The translations under genes were made by a program, and so were the position numbers. From positions 1 to 42,076 of the forward strand of contig PLUM01000051.1 of the NCBI GenBank assembly GCA_003165465.1: DNA of 42,076 nucleotides, given 5' to 3'. The notes under the pieces were generated by a model. It searched no databases. It saw nothing but the letters and a program-made list of their open reading frames with translations, and had not been told where the DNA came from. The DNA is from Acidobacteriota bacterium. Lineage in GTDB: Bacteria; Acidobacteriota; Terriglobia; Acidiferrales; UBA7541. This document shows positions 15,336 to 24,569 of this stretch, piece after piece (the stretch's first letter is position 1; each line of letters starts with the position of its first letter).

Positions 15336-16454
15336 ATGGAAGAAAAACAATACAAAGGATTCGTGATCTGGGATTTGCTCTGGAGCAATCTCGGAGTGAG
15401 GCCGTTGCGTTCGGCATTGAGCGTGCTGGCGCTCGCCCTTCAGGTATTTCTCGTGCTGTTGATTGCGGGCCTGACGACGGGCGTATTGACCGACTGGCGC
15501 ACGCGCGCCGAAGGTGTGGGCGCCGATCTCATCGTGCAGCCTCCCAACTCATCCATTTTTTTTGCATTTTCCAGCGCCAAGATGCCGGAAACGCTGGTGG
15601 ACAAGATTGCCGCATTGCCGGCGGTTGACGAAGTGGCGCCCGTGGTGATCGTTGTGGACCAGAAAAATTTGCAAGTCGTCTACGGCATCGATTACGAACG
15701 GTTTGCCGGCCTCAGCAAGGGCTTCAAGTTCGTCGCGGGCGGACCTTTTCAGAAGCCGGATCAGGCCATCGCCGACGACCTCGCCGCGGGATCGCGCAAG
15801 CTGCGCATCGGTCAAAAAGCGACTCTTGTGGGGCATGAATTCACGATTTCCGGCATTGTGGTTCACGGCAAAGGGGCGCGATTCTTCATTCCCACGAAGA
15901 CGGCGCAGGAGATTGCGGGAGCGGATGGCCGCGTCTCGATGTTCTATGTGCGCAGCAAGGGCGATACGGAAGCGGCGCGAAACGAACTCGCTCAACTGCT
16001 TCCCACCTACAAGATTCGTTCCATGGCCGAATACAGCACGCTGATGAATTCCAATAATTTGCCGGAACTGAAGCCCTTTATTCGCACCTTCATCATCCTC
16101 GGCGTGGTGATCAGCTTTTTGGTCGTTCTGCTCACGATGCACACGATGGTGTTTGAGCGCACGCGGGACATTGGCGTTCTGAGGGCGCTGGGATCGTCGC
16201 GCCTGGAAATCTGCGGGATGATTCTGGGCGAGACCTTGGTGATGGTTGCGCTCGGCGTGATTTTTGGACTGGTTTGCACGTATAGCGTCGTCGCGATTTT
16301 GCATCGGACTTCGCCCACGCTTCAGATTGCCATCGAAGGCGGGTGGATTGTCCGCGCAGTCCTGCTGACGATTGGCGGCGCGATTGCCGGCGCGCTGTAT
16401 CCCGCATTGCGCGCGTCTCAAAACGATCCGGTGGACGCCCTCGCCTACGAGTAA
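15336..16454 (+). CDS. MacB/FtsX-type ABC transporter permease
   Basis: I choose the ATG at 15336 (MEEKQYKGF), with AGGA upstream, over an open frame that extends 33 residues further up. The 372-residue protein has the FtsX/MacB permease layout: a transmembrane helix near 30-50 (LSVLALALQVFLVLLIAGLT), a large extracytoplasmic MacB-PCD-like domain of about 200 residues, then three C-terminal helices. The first of these is followed by the coupling-helix region MVFERTRDIGVLRALGSSRLEI typical of the family. No ATPase or membrane-fusion gene is adjacent, so its partners are encoded elsewhere or were lost. The substrate is unknown; lipoproteins, peptides or envelope components are usual for the family. 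Confidence 0.9.
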   Translation: MEEKQYKGFVIWDLLWSNLGVRPLRSALSVLALALQVFLVLLIAGLTTGVLTDWRTRAEGVGADLIVQPPNSSIFFAFSSAKMPETLVDKIAALPAVDEVAPVVIVVDQKNLQVVYGIDYERFAGLSKGFKFVAGGPFQKPDQAIADDLAAGSRKLRIGQKATLVGHEFTISGIVVHGKGARFFIPTKTAQEIAGADGRVSMFYVRSKGDTEAARNELAQLLPTYKIRSMAEYSTLMNSNNLPELKPFIRTFIILGVVISFLVVLLTMHTMVFERTRDIGVLRALGSSRLEICGMILGETLVMVALGVIFGLVCTYSVVAILHRTSPTLQIAIEGGWIVRAVLLTIGGAIAGALYPALRASQNDPVDALAYE

Positions 16455-16543
16455 GTCGAGGCGCCTGCCTGCCGGAAAACGTGTCCGCCTTTTTTCATGA
16501 GCCACGGTACAAATGCACGAATGCCTCACAGGAGGAAATGTTT

Positions 16544-17224
16544 ATGAAACTCAAACAAATGTTGGTCATGCTGGCCGCGCTCGCCCTGGCCATGCCACTG
16601 GCGGCGCAGATGGGAATGGGGCAGCGAACGCCGACCCTAAGCGGTATCTGGCACCCGGTCGTGGGATCCGGCGCCGCTTATGAGGTAACAAATCGCGAAG
16701 GAACAAAATCCCAAATGGAAATCACCATCGTGGGGAAGGAAGATGTGCAAGGCAAGCCCGGCTTTTGGCTCGAGGTGGGGCTCGCCAATCCTCGTTCCGG
16801 CGGCCAAATGTATTTCAAGAGCCTGATGTCGGTGAGCGATACGGGCGTGACTTCCACGCGGACGATCATGCAGATGCCTGGACAGGATCCCATGGAAATG
16901 GATATGAACATGGCTCCTGGGGGCCGGATGCAGCAAACAACTCCCGCAAATATTGCCGACAAAGCGGAACTCGTGGGGACCGAATCCATCACGGTTCCGG
17001 CGGGCACCTTCACGTGCCAGCATTACCGGATGAAAGACGGATCGTCCGAAGCCTGGATTTCAGACAAAGTCGGTCCGTGGGGACTTGTGAAATCGCAGGG
17101 TATGGATTCCTCGATGGTCCTCGGCAAAGTCATCACCGACGCGACCGATCACATCACGGGCACGCCGAGGAAGGTCGATCCGATGCAAATGATGCGCAAC
17201 CGCCAGGGTCAGCAAAACCAGTAA
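16544..17224 (+). CDS. exported hypothetical protein
   Basis: The start at 16544 (MKLKQMLVMLAALALAMPLAA, signal peptide) has AGGAGG 8 bases upstream; open frame further upstream is out of context. The 226-residue product has one predicted beta-rich domain and is Met- and Gln-rich (MQMPGQDPMEMDMNMAPGGRMQQ mid-protein in shorter pieces; MQMMRNRQGQQNQ tail). A TVPAGTFTCQHYRMKDG segment followed by AWISDKVGPWGLVKSQ is typical of periplasmic beta-sandwich proteins of unknown function. It follows the permease by 89 bases and may be in the same transcript. A metal-binding role from the Met clusters is possible but speculative. Confidence 0.8.
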   Translation: MKLKQMLVMLAALALAMPLAAQMGMGQRTPTLSGIWHPVVGSGAAYEVTNREGTKSQMEITIVGKEDVQGKPGFWLEVGLANPRSGGQMYFKSLMSVSDTGVTSTRTIMQMPGQDPMEMDMNMAPGGRMQQTTPANIADKAELVGTESITVPAGTFTCQHYRMKDGSSEAWISDKVGPWGLVKSQGMDSSMVLGKVITDATDHITGTPRKVDPMQMMRNRQGQQNQ

Positions 17225-17231
17225 AGCCCGG

Positions 17232-17367
17232 GAGTTTGTCCCACGGAAAAGTTCGAACGCTGCAAAGGTGCGTGCCCTGCTTTTGTGATGATCGAAGTCC
17301 GGAGGGACGTTACAACGTAGGCTACCGTCGAAACGGTGAGCTACGTTATTTCGTCCCTGACGGGACT
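17232..17367. repeat. palindromic REP-like element upstream of the reductase gene
   Basis: After gtttgtcccacgga (17232 on) comes a nested inverted repeat, 17296-17367. The outer arms are agtccggagggacg and cgtccctgacgggact; inner arms are acgtag and ctacgt. A related, larger copy lies downstream of the reductase gene at 18259-18527. Confidence 0.7.
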
Positions 17368-17466
17368 GGCTATGGCGATATGAGGGATTTTTGAGTTTTC
17401 GCGCAGCCTGGGTTATCCTTTTTATCTCTTCCATCTCCGAAGGCGATAAAGTTAAAAGGAAACCCC

Positions 17467-18258
17467 ATGCCTGCTGCCGACAGTAAATTTTATTCCGCGC
17501 GCATACTGGAACGGCGCGACATTTCCAGCGATCTGTGGTCGTTTCGCGTGGACCCGTGCGGGGAATTCCCGTATCGATCGGGCCAGTACGCGACTCTAGG
17601 CGTGATTACGCCCGAAAAGCATCACGAGCGCCCCTACTCGATTGTTTCCGCACCGCACGAAAAGTTCCTGGAGTTCTTCTTTGAGCTGGTTCCGCGTGGC
17701 CAGGTGACGCCGCGGCTGCACGCCTCCCGCGTGGGCGATCAAATCACGCTGCGAAAAAACGCCAAGGGCAAATTCACGCTCGATCTTTCCGGCAAACACA
17801 CCAACCATTTCCTGATTTCCACGGTCACGGGCGTCGCGCCCTATGTCAGCTATATACGGGCCCTCTATCGCGAATGGAAGGCCTCGAATTTTACCGGGGC
17901 GCACAAATTGTTCATCCTCGATGGCGGCAGCCGTTCCTGGGAACTGGGCTATTCCAGCGAAATCAAGGGCGCGGCCGCCGAAGTTCCCTGGCTGAAGTAC
18001 GTCCCCACCGTGAGTCGCCCGTGGGAGGACCCGGAATGGAAGGGCGAAATGGGCCGCGTGGACGACCTGATCCGCAAATACTCGGACCTGTGGAAACTTA
18101 CGCCTGCGGACACGAAAGTCTATCTCTGCGGCCACCCAGACATGATCGAGAATGTGAGAGGCATTGTAAGGCGTCGCGGCTGGCACGAGGATGCGATCGA
18201 GGCGGAAGCCTACTTCGTTCCCTTGCGGCACGATTTCACGGCGGAGGCCGAAGACTGA
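17467..18258 (+). CDS. fpr: ferredoxin/flavodoxin-NADP+ reductase
   Basis: A 263-residue FAD- and NADP-binding oxidoreductase, the usual size for bacterial FprA/Fpr enzymes, moving electrons between NADPH and ferredoxin or flavodoxin in the cytoplasm. The FAD-binding domain (about 5-110) has the RPYSIVSA motif at 55-62. The NADP-binding domain shows TGVAPYVSYIR at 121-131 and the C-terminal LCGHPDMIENV near 221-231. The C-terminal tail carries FVPLRHD rather than the WV/YV end of plant-type enzymes. The gene is monocistronic and flanked on both sides by related palindromic repeats (17232-17367 and 18259-18527), which may stabilise or terminate its mRNA. Confidence 0.9.
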   Translation: MPAADSKFYSARILERRDISSDLWSFRVDPCGEFPYRSGQYATLGVITPEKHHERPYSIVSAPHEKFLEFFFELVPRGQVTPRLHASRVGDQITLRKNAKGKFTLDLSGKHTNHFLISTVTGVAPYVSYIRALYREWKASNFTGAHKLFILDGGSRSWELGYSSEIKGAAAEVPWLKYVPTVSRPWEDPEWKGEMGRVDDLIRKYSDLWKLTPADTKVYLCGHPDMIENVRGIVRRRGWHEDAIEAEAYFVPLRHDFTAEAED

Positions 18259-18527
18259 GGGTTTGTCCCACGGAACATTTTTAATCACCGTTCCTGTGGA
18301 GTCGCGGTTCCTGTGAGGCGTCCTGCCTTTGTGGTGCTCGAAGTCCCGGAGGGACGTCACAACGTAGCCCACCGCTTGAGCGGTGGGGCACATCGCGCGA
18401 TTTTATAAAGCCCCGGAGGGGCGACACACGGTTAACCGTATGTCGCCCCTCCGGGGCTTGGCTTTTTGCTCTCACCCGTACCCACCGCTCAAGCGGTGGA
18501 CTACGTTCTTTCGTCCCTTACGGGACT
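18259..18527. repeat. large nested palindrome downstream of the reductase gene
   Basis: Starts with gtttgtcccacgga like the upstream copy. Its outer arms are aagtcccggagggacg (18341 on) and cgtcccttacgggact (to 18527). The next layer pairs cccaccgcttgagcggtgg (18368-18386) with cccaccgctcaagcggtgg (18481-18499). In the middle sits a separate perfect hairpin: 18408-18426 pairs with 18441-18459 over 19 bp (aagccccggaggggcgaca). It looks like one repeat inserted into another. Confidence 0.75.
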
Positions 18528-18625
18528 GGTCAAATTGTTTTCACTCGCATGTGAACCTCGTTTTCACGATTTATCGTGCAGGTCTCAGTTGCACATTCCA
18601 CTGACAAAGCAAGCGTCCACACATT

Positions 18626-19498
18626 TCACGGATCACCTGCCAAGGCACGATCTATTTCTCGTTGAAGGTTCTCATCAGTTGTTTTCTTCTGAATGCGTAC
18701 CAGCGCATATCGTGCCAAAAGCCGATCATCACCTACGGACTCAACCTTCAAACTTTCGATAAGCACCCGCACTGCCGCTTCATTAGCGATTTTTTCGAGA
18801 GCGTTGATTGCGATTGGTTGAACGAGTCTCCCGGAAAACAATGCTCGCCGCAGGTAGGGAACAGCTATGGGGTCCTCGATATAACTCAAAGTTCGCGCGG
18901 CATCAGCAGCTTGTTCAAAAGAGTTTGACGCTTCTATCTGATTTGTTAGGGCTTCACACGTTTTCGCCAAGGTCAATTCGTCGCTAGGCCCAATCTCCAG
19001 TTCAGCGCGAAAACCTGGGTCCGTTTCGTAACGAGAGCCATTATTTATGGCAATCGGTTTAGCCAGCCGGCCTTGTAGAACATATTTTCCGGGCAACGGG
19101 AAGTCATACCATTCGTTGATAAGCAAATCCTGGGTTAAGGTATCGCCCGATTTGACGGATACCTCACCCGGGATGGCGATACCCTCGTGAATTATTGCTG
19201 GAAAGTCAAGCTTGACTCCATCTGGTTTAGTGATTGCAAACAGGAACCCCCATTTACGATCTTGCCCAAGGTCTAGATTTATCGGTAGGCTCGTTTGGTT
19301 GACAACTCGAAATGTAATTATCACCGGCTCGTGAAGAGTAAGTTGACGGGTCGGTGCAGAATATGAAAGCGTCACGCCCGATGAAGGAAGTAGTTTTCCG
19401 GCACTTTGACAGCGAGCGGCCGAGTCGAACAAGACTGAGAAGGTCATTGCAACGAGGATGAAAACGAATAACGTCCGCCACTGCAAATGTTTCTCCAT
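18626..19498 (-). CDS. exported hypothetical with C-terminal HEAT-like repeats
   Basis: A 290-residue protein with AAGGAGATGTT before the ATG and a signal peptide or membrane anchor near residues 9-31. Residues about 40-170 form a beta-sandwich-like domain (VIITFRVVNQTSLPINLDLG, FPLPGKYVLQGRL) similar to intracellular-proteinase-inhibitor or Ig-like modules. Residues about 190-285 are helical and read as two or three HEAT-like units (AADAARTLSYIEDPIAVPYLRRAL, NALEKIANEAAVRVLIESL in shorter pieces). This suggests an exported protein-interaction scaffold. The gene is convergent with the reductase gene and monocistronic. The function is unknown. Confidence 0.75.
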   Translation of the reverse strand: MEKHLQWRTLFVFILVAMTFSVLFDSAARCQSAGKLLPSSGVTLSYSAPTRQLTLHEPVIITFRVVNQTSLPINLDLGQDRKWGFLFAITKPDGVKLDFPAIIHEGIAIPGEVSVKSGDTLTQDLLINEWYDFPLPGKYVLQGRLAKPIAINNGSRYETDPGFRAELEIGPSDELTLAKTCEALTNQIEASNSFEQAADAARTLSYIEDPIAVPYLRRALFSGRLVQPIAINALEKIANEAAVRVLIESLKVESVGDDRLLARYALVRIQKKTTDENLQREIDRALAGDP

Positions 19499-19720
19499 AA
19501 CATCTCCTTATTACCTACGGTAGTGGATCGATGGATGACGTGTAACCACCAGTTTTTGTAATAACATACTTCCATGTGCTGCCCGTGCTGGGACTCACGG
19601 TCCTGTCTATAGTAAGAGTACTCGTTAAATGCGTATATGATGATAAGGGCGCTTGGTCGTTCTGTGGGACAGACTCCTGACGCTAAACCGCAGACCATTT
19701 CCGAATCGCGCGGCGTGGGT

Positions 19721-21991
19721 TTAGCAGCTTTCGTGCTTGAGGTAGATGGCTCCGAGGGCCGGAATGCGCAGTTGGATGGAATAGGGGTGGTTGTTCCAGG
19801 GAATGGCTTCGGCGTGTACTCCGCCCAGATTGCCCACGTTGGTTCCGCCGTACCGCTCCGCGTCCGTGTTGATGATCTCGCGGTAAAAACCCGGCTCCGG
19901 CACGCCCATGCGGTAGGCATCTCGCTGCACCGGCGTGAAATTGGCGACCACCGCCATGAAGTCGCCCTGATCCTTCGCTCTCCGCAGGAAAGACAGAACG
20001 CTCGCATCCGCATCCGTGCAATCGATCCAGGCGAATCCCTGCCAGTCGAAATCCACCTGATGCAGGGAAGGCTCGTTGCGGTAGATCGCGTTCAGGTCCG
20101 CCGTGAGCGCCTGAAGGCCGCGGTGCGTATCGAATTCCAGCAAGTGCCATTCCAGGCTGCCGTCGTGGTTCCACTCGCCCCGCTGGCCGAATTCCCCGCC
20201 CATGAACATCAGCTTCTTGCCCGGATGCGCGATCAGGTACGCGTAAAACAGGCGCAAGTTCGCGAACTGCTGCCACAAGTCGCCGGGCATTTTGTTGATG
20301 AGCGACGCCTTGCCGTGAACAACCTCGTCATGGGAGAGCGGGAGCACAAAATTTTCCGTGAAGGCGTACAGCATGGAGAACGTCATCCGGCTGTGATGGT
20401 ACCTGCGATAGAGCGGGTCCACGGCGAAATAGTCCAGCGTATCGTTCATCCATCCCATGTTCCATTTCAGGCTGAAGCCCAGCCCTCCCAGGTAGGTGGG
20501 GCGGGAAACCATCGGCCAGGAAGTGGATTCCTCCGCAATCGTCAGCACGCCGGGGTGGCGCGCATGCACCACCTCGTTCAATCGTTTAATGAAGGCGATG
20601 GCGGCGAGATTCTCGCGCCCGCCAAATTCATTGGGAACCCATTCGCCCTCGCGGCGCGAATAATCCAGATACAGCATGGAAGCCACGGCATCCACGCGCA
20701 AGCCGTCGATGTGGTATTTGTCGATCCAGAAAAGCGCGTTGGAGATCAGGAAATTCTGAACCTCGTTGCGGCCGTAGTTGAAGACCAGCGTTCCCCAGTC
20801 GGGATGATGGCCCTGGCGCGGGTCCGCATGTTCGTACAAGTGCGTGCCGTCAAATTCGCCAAGCCCGTGAGCATCGCTTGGAAAGTGCGCGGGAGTCCAA
20901 TCCAGAATAACGCCGATACCCGCCTGATGAAACCTGTCGACAAACGCCATGAAGTCTTCGGGAGTTCCGTACCGGCTGGTCGCGGCAAAATATCCGAGCG
21001 TCTGGTATCCCCACGAACCATCGAACGGGTGTTCCATCACGGGCATGAGTTCCACGTGCGTGTAGTTCATCCGCTTCAGGTAAGGAATGAGCTGGTCGGC
21101 CAGTTCGCCGTAGGTCAGCCAGCGCCCGCCCTCTTCGGTCGCGCGGCGCCAGGAGCCGAGATGCACCTCGTAGGTGGAAATGGGCGAGGACAGCCAATCG
21201 TTCCTTGAACGCCAGTCCATCCAGCCCGCATCGTTCCATTGGTGGTGGTCGAGGCGAGCGACGATTGAGCCGGTGTTGGGCCGCAGTTCCGACCGAAACG
21301 CGTAGGGATCGCTTTTCAGCAAGGGAAGCCCGGCGGACATCGTCCGGATTTCGTACTTGTAGATCTCACCCTCGGCGAGTTCCGGGACAAACATTTCCCA
21401 CACGCCCGAAGGACCGCGATTCCGCATCGCGTGCGTGCGCCCGTCCCACTGGTTGAAATCCCCCACCACGCTCACGCGCATAGCGTTCGGAGCCCACACG
21501 CCGAACTGCACTCCCGCCACGCCGTCGATTACGGCGGGATGCGCGCCCATTTTTTCGTATTTCTGGTAATGCGTGCCCTCGCCGATCAGATACAAATCGA
21601 AATCGGAAAGCATCGGCGGAAACGCATACGCGTCGTGAACCTCGCGCACTGGATGGCCCTCTTCCACGATCTTCCACTGGTAGCTGGTCGGAGAAATCGG
21701 CAGCCGTGGAGAGAGCGGCAGGGTCGCTTCGAACAATCCTTCCGCGCAGATGCGCCGTGCGGGAATCGGGGCGGGATGCTCGTTCAGCTTGACGGAAACT
21801 TCGCCGGCTCGGGGAAAAAAGCCGCGCACCACTAGGCGCTTTTCCTCGCCCACTTCGACGATATGCGGCCCAAGCAATCCGAATGGGTTGCGGTTCTCCG
21901 CGCGCAGAAGCAGCGCGATATCGCGTTCCAGTTCGGTCACCGGCGCGGCGTTGGCCGCTGGCTTTCCAGACGATGGCTTGACTACGCTCAA
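19721..21991 (-). CDS. glgB: 1,4-alpha-glucan branching enzyme
   Basis: This GH13 enzyme makes alpha-1,6 branches in glycogen in the cytoplasm. It is 756 residues long, normal for two-N-domain GlgB. An N1 domain lies at about 20-120 and a CBM48 domain at about 150-245 ([20 protein letters not shown]). The catalytic barrel follows, with Asp434 as nucleophile (DGLRVDAV), Glu487 as acid/base (TIAEEST) and Asp555 as stabiliser (LSHDEVVHG), then the beta-sandwich C-domain. The start is TTG at 21991 with GGGAGG 9 bases upstream; no ATG occurs in frame before residue 127, so the TTG is needed. No other glycogen genes are adjacent. Trehalose-pathway use is possible. Confidence 0.96.
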   Translation of the reverse strand: MSVVKPSSGKPAANAAPVTELERDIALLLRAENRNPFGLLGPHIVEVGEEKRLVVRGFFPRAGEVSVKLNEHPAPIPARRICAEGLFEATLPLSPRLPISPTSYQWKIVEEGHPVREVHDAYAFPPMLSDFDLYLIGEGTHYQKYEKMGAHPAVIDGVAGVQFGVWAPNAMRVSVVGDFNQWDGRTHAMRNRGPSGVWEMFVPELAEGEIYKYEIRTMSAGLPLLKSDPYAFRSELRPNTGSIVARLDHHQWNDAGWMDWRSRNDWLSSPISTYEVHLGSWRRATEEGGRWLTYGELADQLIPYLKRMNYTHVELMPVMEHPFDGSWGYQTLGYFAATSRYGTPEDFMAFVDRFHQAGIGVILDWTPAHFPSDAHGLGEFDGTHLYEHADPRQGHHPDWGTLVFNYGRNEVQNFLISNALFWIDKYHIDGLRVDAVASMLYLDYSRREGEWVPNEFGGRENLAAIAFIKRLNEVVHARHPGVLTIAEESTSWPMVSRPTYLGGLGFSLKWNMGWMNDTLDYFAVDPLYRRYHHSRMTFSMLYAFTENFVLPLSHDEVVHGKASLINKMPGDLWQQFANLRLFYAYLIAHPGKKLMFMGGEFGQRGEWNHDGSLEWHLLEFDTHRGLQALTADLNAIYRNEPSLHQVDFDWQGFAWIDCTDADASVLSFLRRAKDQGDFMAVVANFTPVQRDAYRMGVPEPGFYREIINTDAERYGGTNVGNLGGVHAEAIPWNNHPYSIQLRIPALGAIYLKHESC

Positions 21992-22409
21992 TCCAGTATT
22001 CCTCCCATCACCATCAGGATCGGATCGCGTGTTGCAATCATTCTATCAGGGCGGCAGCACAGAGAAAGGAATCATTGGCGGGAGAAGACGGAACGCGGGT
22101 CCGTTCCCCGCAGGAAAGACTTCAACCGGCGTGACAACCTGTGCTCTTGCGTTTTGATCTCGCAACCTGCGTGTTGCGGCACGGTACAGGAAACGACCAG
22201 AGGTCCGGCAATGAAACAGTCCAGAGATTGCCACCGCGCAGTTTCGAAATGGAGCAACTTTAACCGCATCATCCGTATAAGGTTACCCTCATCTATTCCG
22301 TTAAGTTGTCCATTTCTTTGGAAGCCCGATTGCCATTCCTTCCTCCTGTGCGGCAAGCAAATTGACCGGGAATCGCTGAATCAAAACTCCGAGCAGGAGG
22401 AATACGACA
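21992..22409. other. 418-bp divergent intergenic region
   Basis: Lies between the divergent starts of glgB and the 22410 gene and should hold both promoters. No repeat, RNA gene or clear promoter consensus was identified. Confidence 0.4.
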
Positions 22410-22640
22410 GTGGATATGTTGCAGAATACAGAATGCGAAGAAACAGCCGAGCGGAGACTGTGGCGCGCCGTAATTGCCAGCACCCTGAGAGAATGGGCCA
22501 GCGGCCCGCTTCGCTATAAACGGGAAGCGGAAGATTATTTGTTCAGGAACACTAAGGATTACCGGACCGTTTGCTTTTCGGCGGGAATCAATCCGGAAGA
22601 TTTGCGATGCCGCCTGGAGAAAATGCGCTCGCCCCGATAG
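22410..22640 (+). CDS. small hypothetical protein
   Basis: A 76-residue acidic/basic helical protein. The GTG at 22410 has AGGAGG 9 bases upstream; an ATG two codons later is too far from it. The order of residues (WRAVIASTLREW, RYKREAEDYLFRNTKDYRTVCFSAGINPEDLRCRLEKM) is all-helical with a Trp-rich first helix and a C-terminal helical hairpin. Short proteins of this pattern accompany bacterial chromosomes and phages, but I cannot assign a family or function. It is 213 bases upstream of the PLP-enzyme gene on the same strand. Confidence 0.6.
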   Translation: MDMLQNTECEETAERRLWRAVIASTLREWASGPLRYKREAEDYLFRNTKDYRTVCFSAGINPEDLRCRLEKMRSPR

Positions 22641-22853
22641 GCCGAAACGCAGCCGCACGCATCGCACAACAGGATTTCCACTCCGGTGGATTTTTCCGCC
22701 GGCAAAAGCCCTCGCATGACCTCGCATTGACTCAGCCGTCCTCCTGAGCTACTTTCGATTCGCGGAACATTTGTCACAACCATCCTTCGCACAGCACGAA
22801 GAAACTCCGGCCAGCGGCAAGCCACGGCGGCCACGATCAAGGAGATTTTTTTC

Positions 22854-23993
22854 ATGGGATTCGCAACCGATGCCATACACGTGGGGCAGGAGCCCGATCC
22901 GGCAACCGGCGCCATCGTCGCGCCCATCTATCAGACCTCGACCTACGTCCAGGAAGAACTCGGAAAGAACAAGGGCTACGATTACGCGAGGACGGCGCAC
23001 CCGAATCGCCGGGCCCTCGAGCGGACCATGGCGAAGCTGGAAGGCGGCAGCGCGGCGTATGTCTTTACCTCCGGCATGGCCGCGATCGATACCGTTTTCC
23101 GCCTGTTACGGCCGGGCGACCACGCGATTATTTCCGAGGCGGTCTACGGAGGCGTGATTCGTCTCACGACGCAGTTTCTGGTGCAGTGGGGCCTCGAGTT
23201 CAGCTTCGTGGACACGTCCTCGTCAGAGCAGGTGGAGCGCGCGATCAAGCCCAACACCAAAATGATTTACGTCGAGACGCCGACGAACCCGACGATGTGC
23301 GTCACGGACATCGCGGCCATAGCGAAGATTGCCACGGCGCGCAATGCCACGCTCGTCGTCGACAACACGTTCCTGAGCCCCTACCTGCAATCGCCCATTG
23401 CCCTGGGCGCGCACATCGTCGTCCACTCGATGACGAAATACTTGAACGGGCACAGCGACGCCGTGGGCGGCTCCGTGATTCTGACGCGGCCCGCCGACGC
23501 GGAGAAAATCTATTTCCTGCAGCGCTCCTCCGGAGCGGGACTCTCGCCGATGGATTGTTTTCTCGTGTCGCGCGGAATCAAGACGCTGGCCGTGCGCATG
23601 AAGCAGCACGACGCCAACGGCCGGGCCATCGCCCGCTTTCTCGAAGACCATCCCCGCGTGAAGACCGTGCTCTACCCCGGACTGCCTTCGCACCCGCAGC
23701 ATGACGTGGCGGTGCGCCAGCAGCGCGGATTCGGCGCCATGATTTCCTTCGACGTCGTCACGCAGGAACATGCGCGCACGGTCCTCAATCACGTGAAACT
23801 GTGTTCGCTCGCGGAAAGCCTGGGAGGAGTCGAGACGCTCATCTCCCATCCCGCGACCATGACGCACGCCTCGGTCCCCGCCGACGTGCGCCAGCGTGTG
23901 GGGATCACCGACGGACTGATTCGCATTTCCGTGGGAATTGAAGACGTGGAAGACTTGATCGACGACCTCGATCAGGCGCTGCGGAAAATCTGA
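22854..23993 (+). CDS. Cys/Met-metabolism PLP enzyme (cystathionine gamma-synthase/lyase type)
   Basis: A 379-residue fold-type-I PLP enzyme of the transsulfuration family. AAGGAGA lies upstream of the ATG. The PLP-binding lysine is Lys195 in HSMTKYLNGHSD. The phosphate-binding SGMAAI (73-78), YVETPTNPT (139-147) and VVDNTF (168-173) segments are present. The substrate-loop motif is YDYARTAHPNR rather than the usual YSRxxNPTR. It probably makes or splits cystathionine, linking cysteine and methionine synthesis, in the cytoplasm. Sequence alone does not separate gamma-synthase, gamma-lyase, beta-lyase and O-acetylhomoserine sulfhydrylase, though the length fits the first two best. It is not in an obvious operon with other sulfur genes. 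Confidence 0.93.
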   Translation: MGFATDAIHVGQEPDPATGAIVAPIYQTSTYVQEELGKNKGYDYARTAHPNRRALERTMAKLEGGSAAYVFTSGMAAIDTVFRLLRPGDHAIISEAVYGGVIRLTTQFLVQWGLEFSFVDTSSSEQVERAIKPNTKMIYVETPTNPTMCVTDIAAIAKIATARNATLVVDNTFLSPYLQSPIALGAHIVVHSMTKYLNGHSDAVGGSVILTRPADAEKIYFLQRSSGAGLSPMDCFLVSRGIKTLAVRMKQHDANGRAIARFLEDHPRVKTVLYPGLPSHPQHDVAVRQQRGFGAMISFDVVTQEHARTVLNHVKLCSLAESLGGVETLISHPATMTHASVPADVRQRVGITDGLIRISVGIEDVEDLIDDLDQALRKI

Positions 23994-24045
23994 TTTGTAG
24001 TGCCGTAGCGCTGATCTATTGATCCGCTGTAGAGAGTGGGGTTTA

Positions 24046-24120
24046 GTAGCGCCGGCGTCCCGCCGGCAGTTTTGCAGCGTGACATAAGCACAAAAACTGC
24101 CGGCGGGACGCTGGCGCTAC
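24046..24120. repeat. GC-rich inverted-repeat element (GTAGCGCCGGCG family)
   Basis: gtagcgccggcgtcccgccg faces a near-perfect inverted copy ending in ctggcgctac, separated by a short A/T-richer loop. Sister copies lie at 32344-32420 and 34476-34560. This copy sits between convergent genes and may act as a bidirectional terminator or mRNA stabiliser. Confidence 0.75.
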
Positions 24121-24203
24121 CAAACCCGTGCCACCAAACCGGATTTAGATGACTTCCGAATTTAAGCTGTCTTCGCCGTGAGAAATTCAGGTTAAAAAAT
24201 CAC

Positions 24204-24569
24204 CTACGAAGTCTCCTCGGAAACGTACATGCGGTGAAAACGCGGACCGGTGAATTCAACTCCCACGATCGACTCGTCCGCATCCTTTCCCTGTTTCCAG
24301 TGGACGATGCGGCCGCGCGTGGAAAACACGGTTTCGCTGCTGGCCGCTGTGGGCAGGACGGGAATGCGGATTTCCAATGAATGGCCGAGCTCGACCGGGT
24401 TGCGCATGGCCAGCGCGACGCCGCCACGGCATAGATTTTCGCTGGAAGTGGGCTCCTCGAAGTGCGACCCGCCAAAATCTAGTCCTCGAATCACAATGGG
24501 GAGATGAACCGACACTCTGCGTTCACGCCGGCGTTCGCGATTGGGAGTTACATCGTTCGCAAAGGTCAT
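24204..24569 (-). CDS. PilZ-domain protein
   Basis: A 121-residue single-domain protein and the last gene of the minus-strand operon. Its ATG overlaps the dusB stop as ATGA, which sets the start. The cyclic-di-GMP-binding signature is mostly there: an Arg-rich N-terminal motif (NRERRRERRVSVHLP, about 9-23) and, downstream, ENLCRGGVAL in the place of DxSxxG, with Cys instead of Ser. The C-terminal strands (GRIVHWKQG, VGVEFTG) match the PilZ barrel. It probably binds cyclic-di-GMP and relays it to an unknown partner. Whether the Ser-to-Cys change weakens binding is not known. Confidence 0.85.
   Translation of the reverse strand: MTFANDVTPNRERRRERRVSVHLPIVIRGLDFGGSHFEEPTSSENLCRGGVALAMRNPVELGHSLEIRIPVLPTAASSETVFSTRGRIVHWKQGKDADESIVGVEFTGPRFHRMYVSEETS

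Noticed and set aside
15549..16529. Minus-strand open frame of 326 codons
   Set aside because: Antisense to the ABC permease; no ribosome-binding site or recognisable domain.
19637..21208. Long plus-strand open frame of 523 codons
   Set aside because: It lies wholly antisense to glgB; the composition is a His/Arg/Val-rich shadow with no domain.
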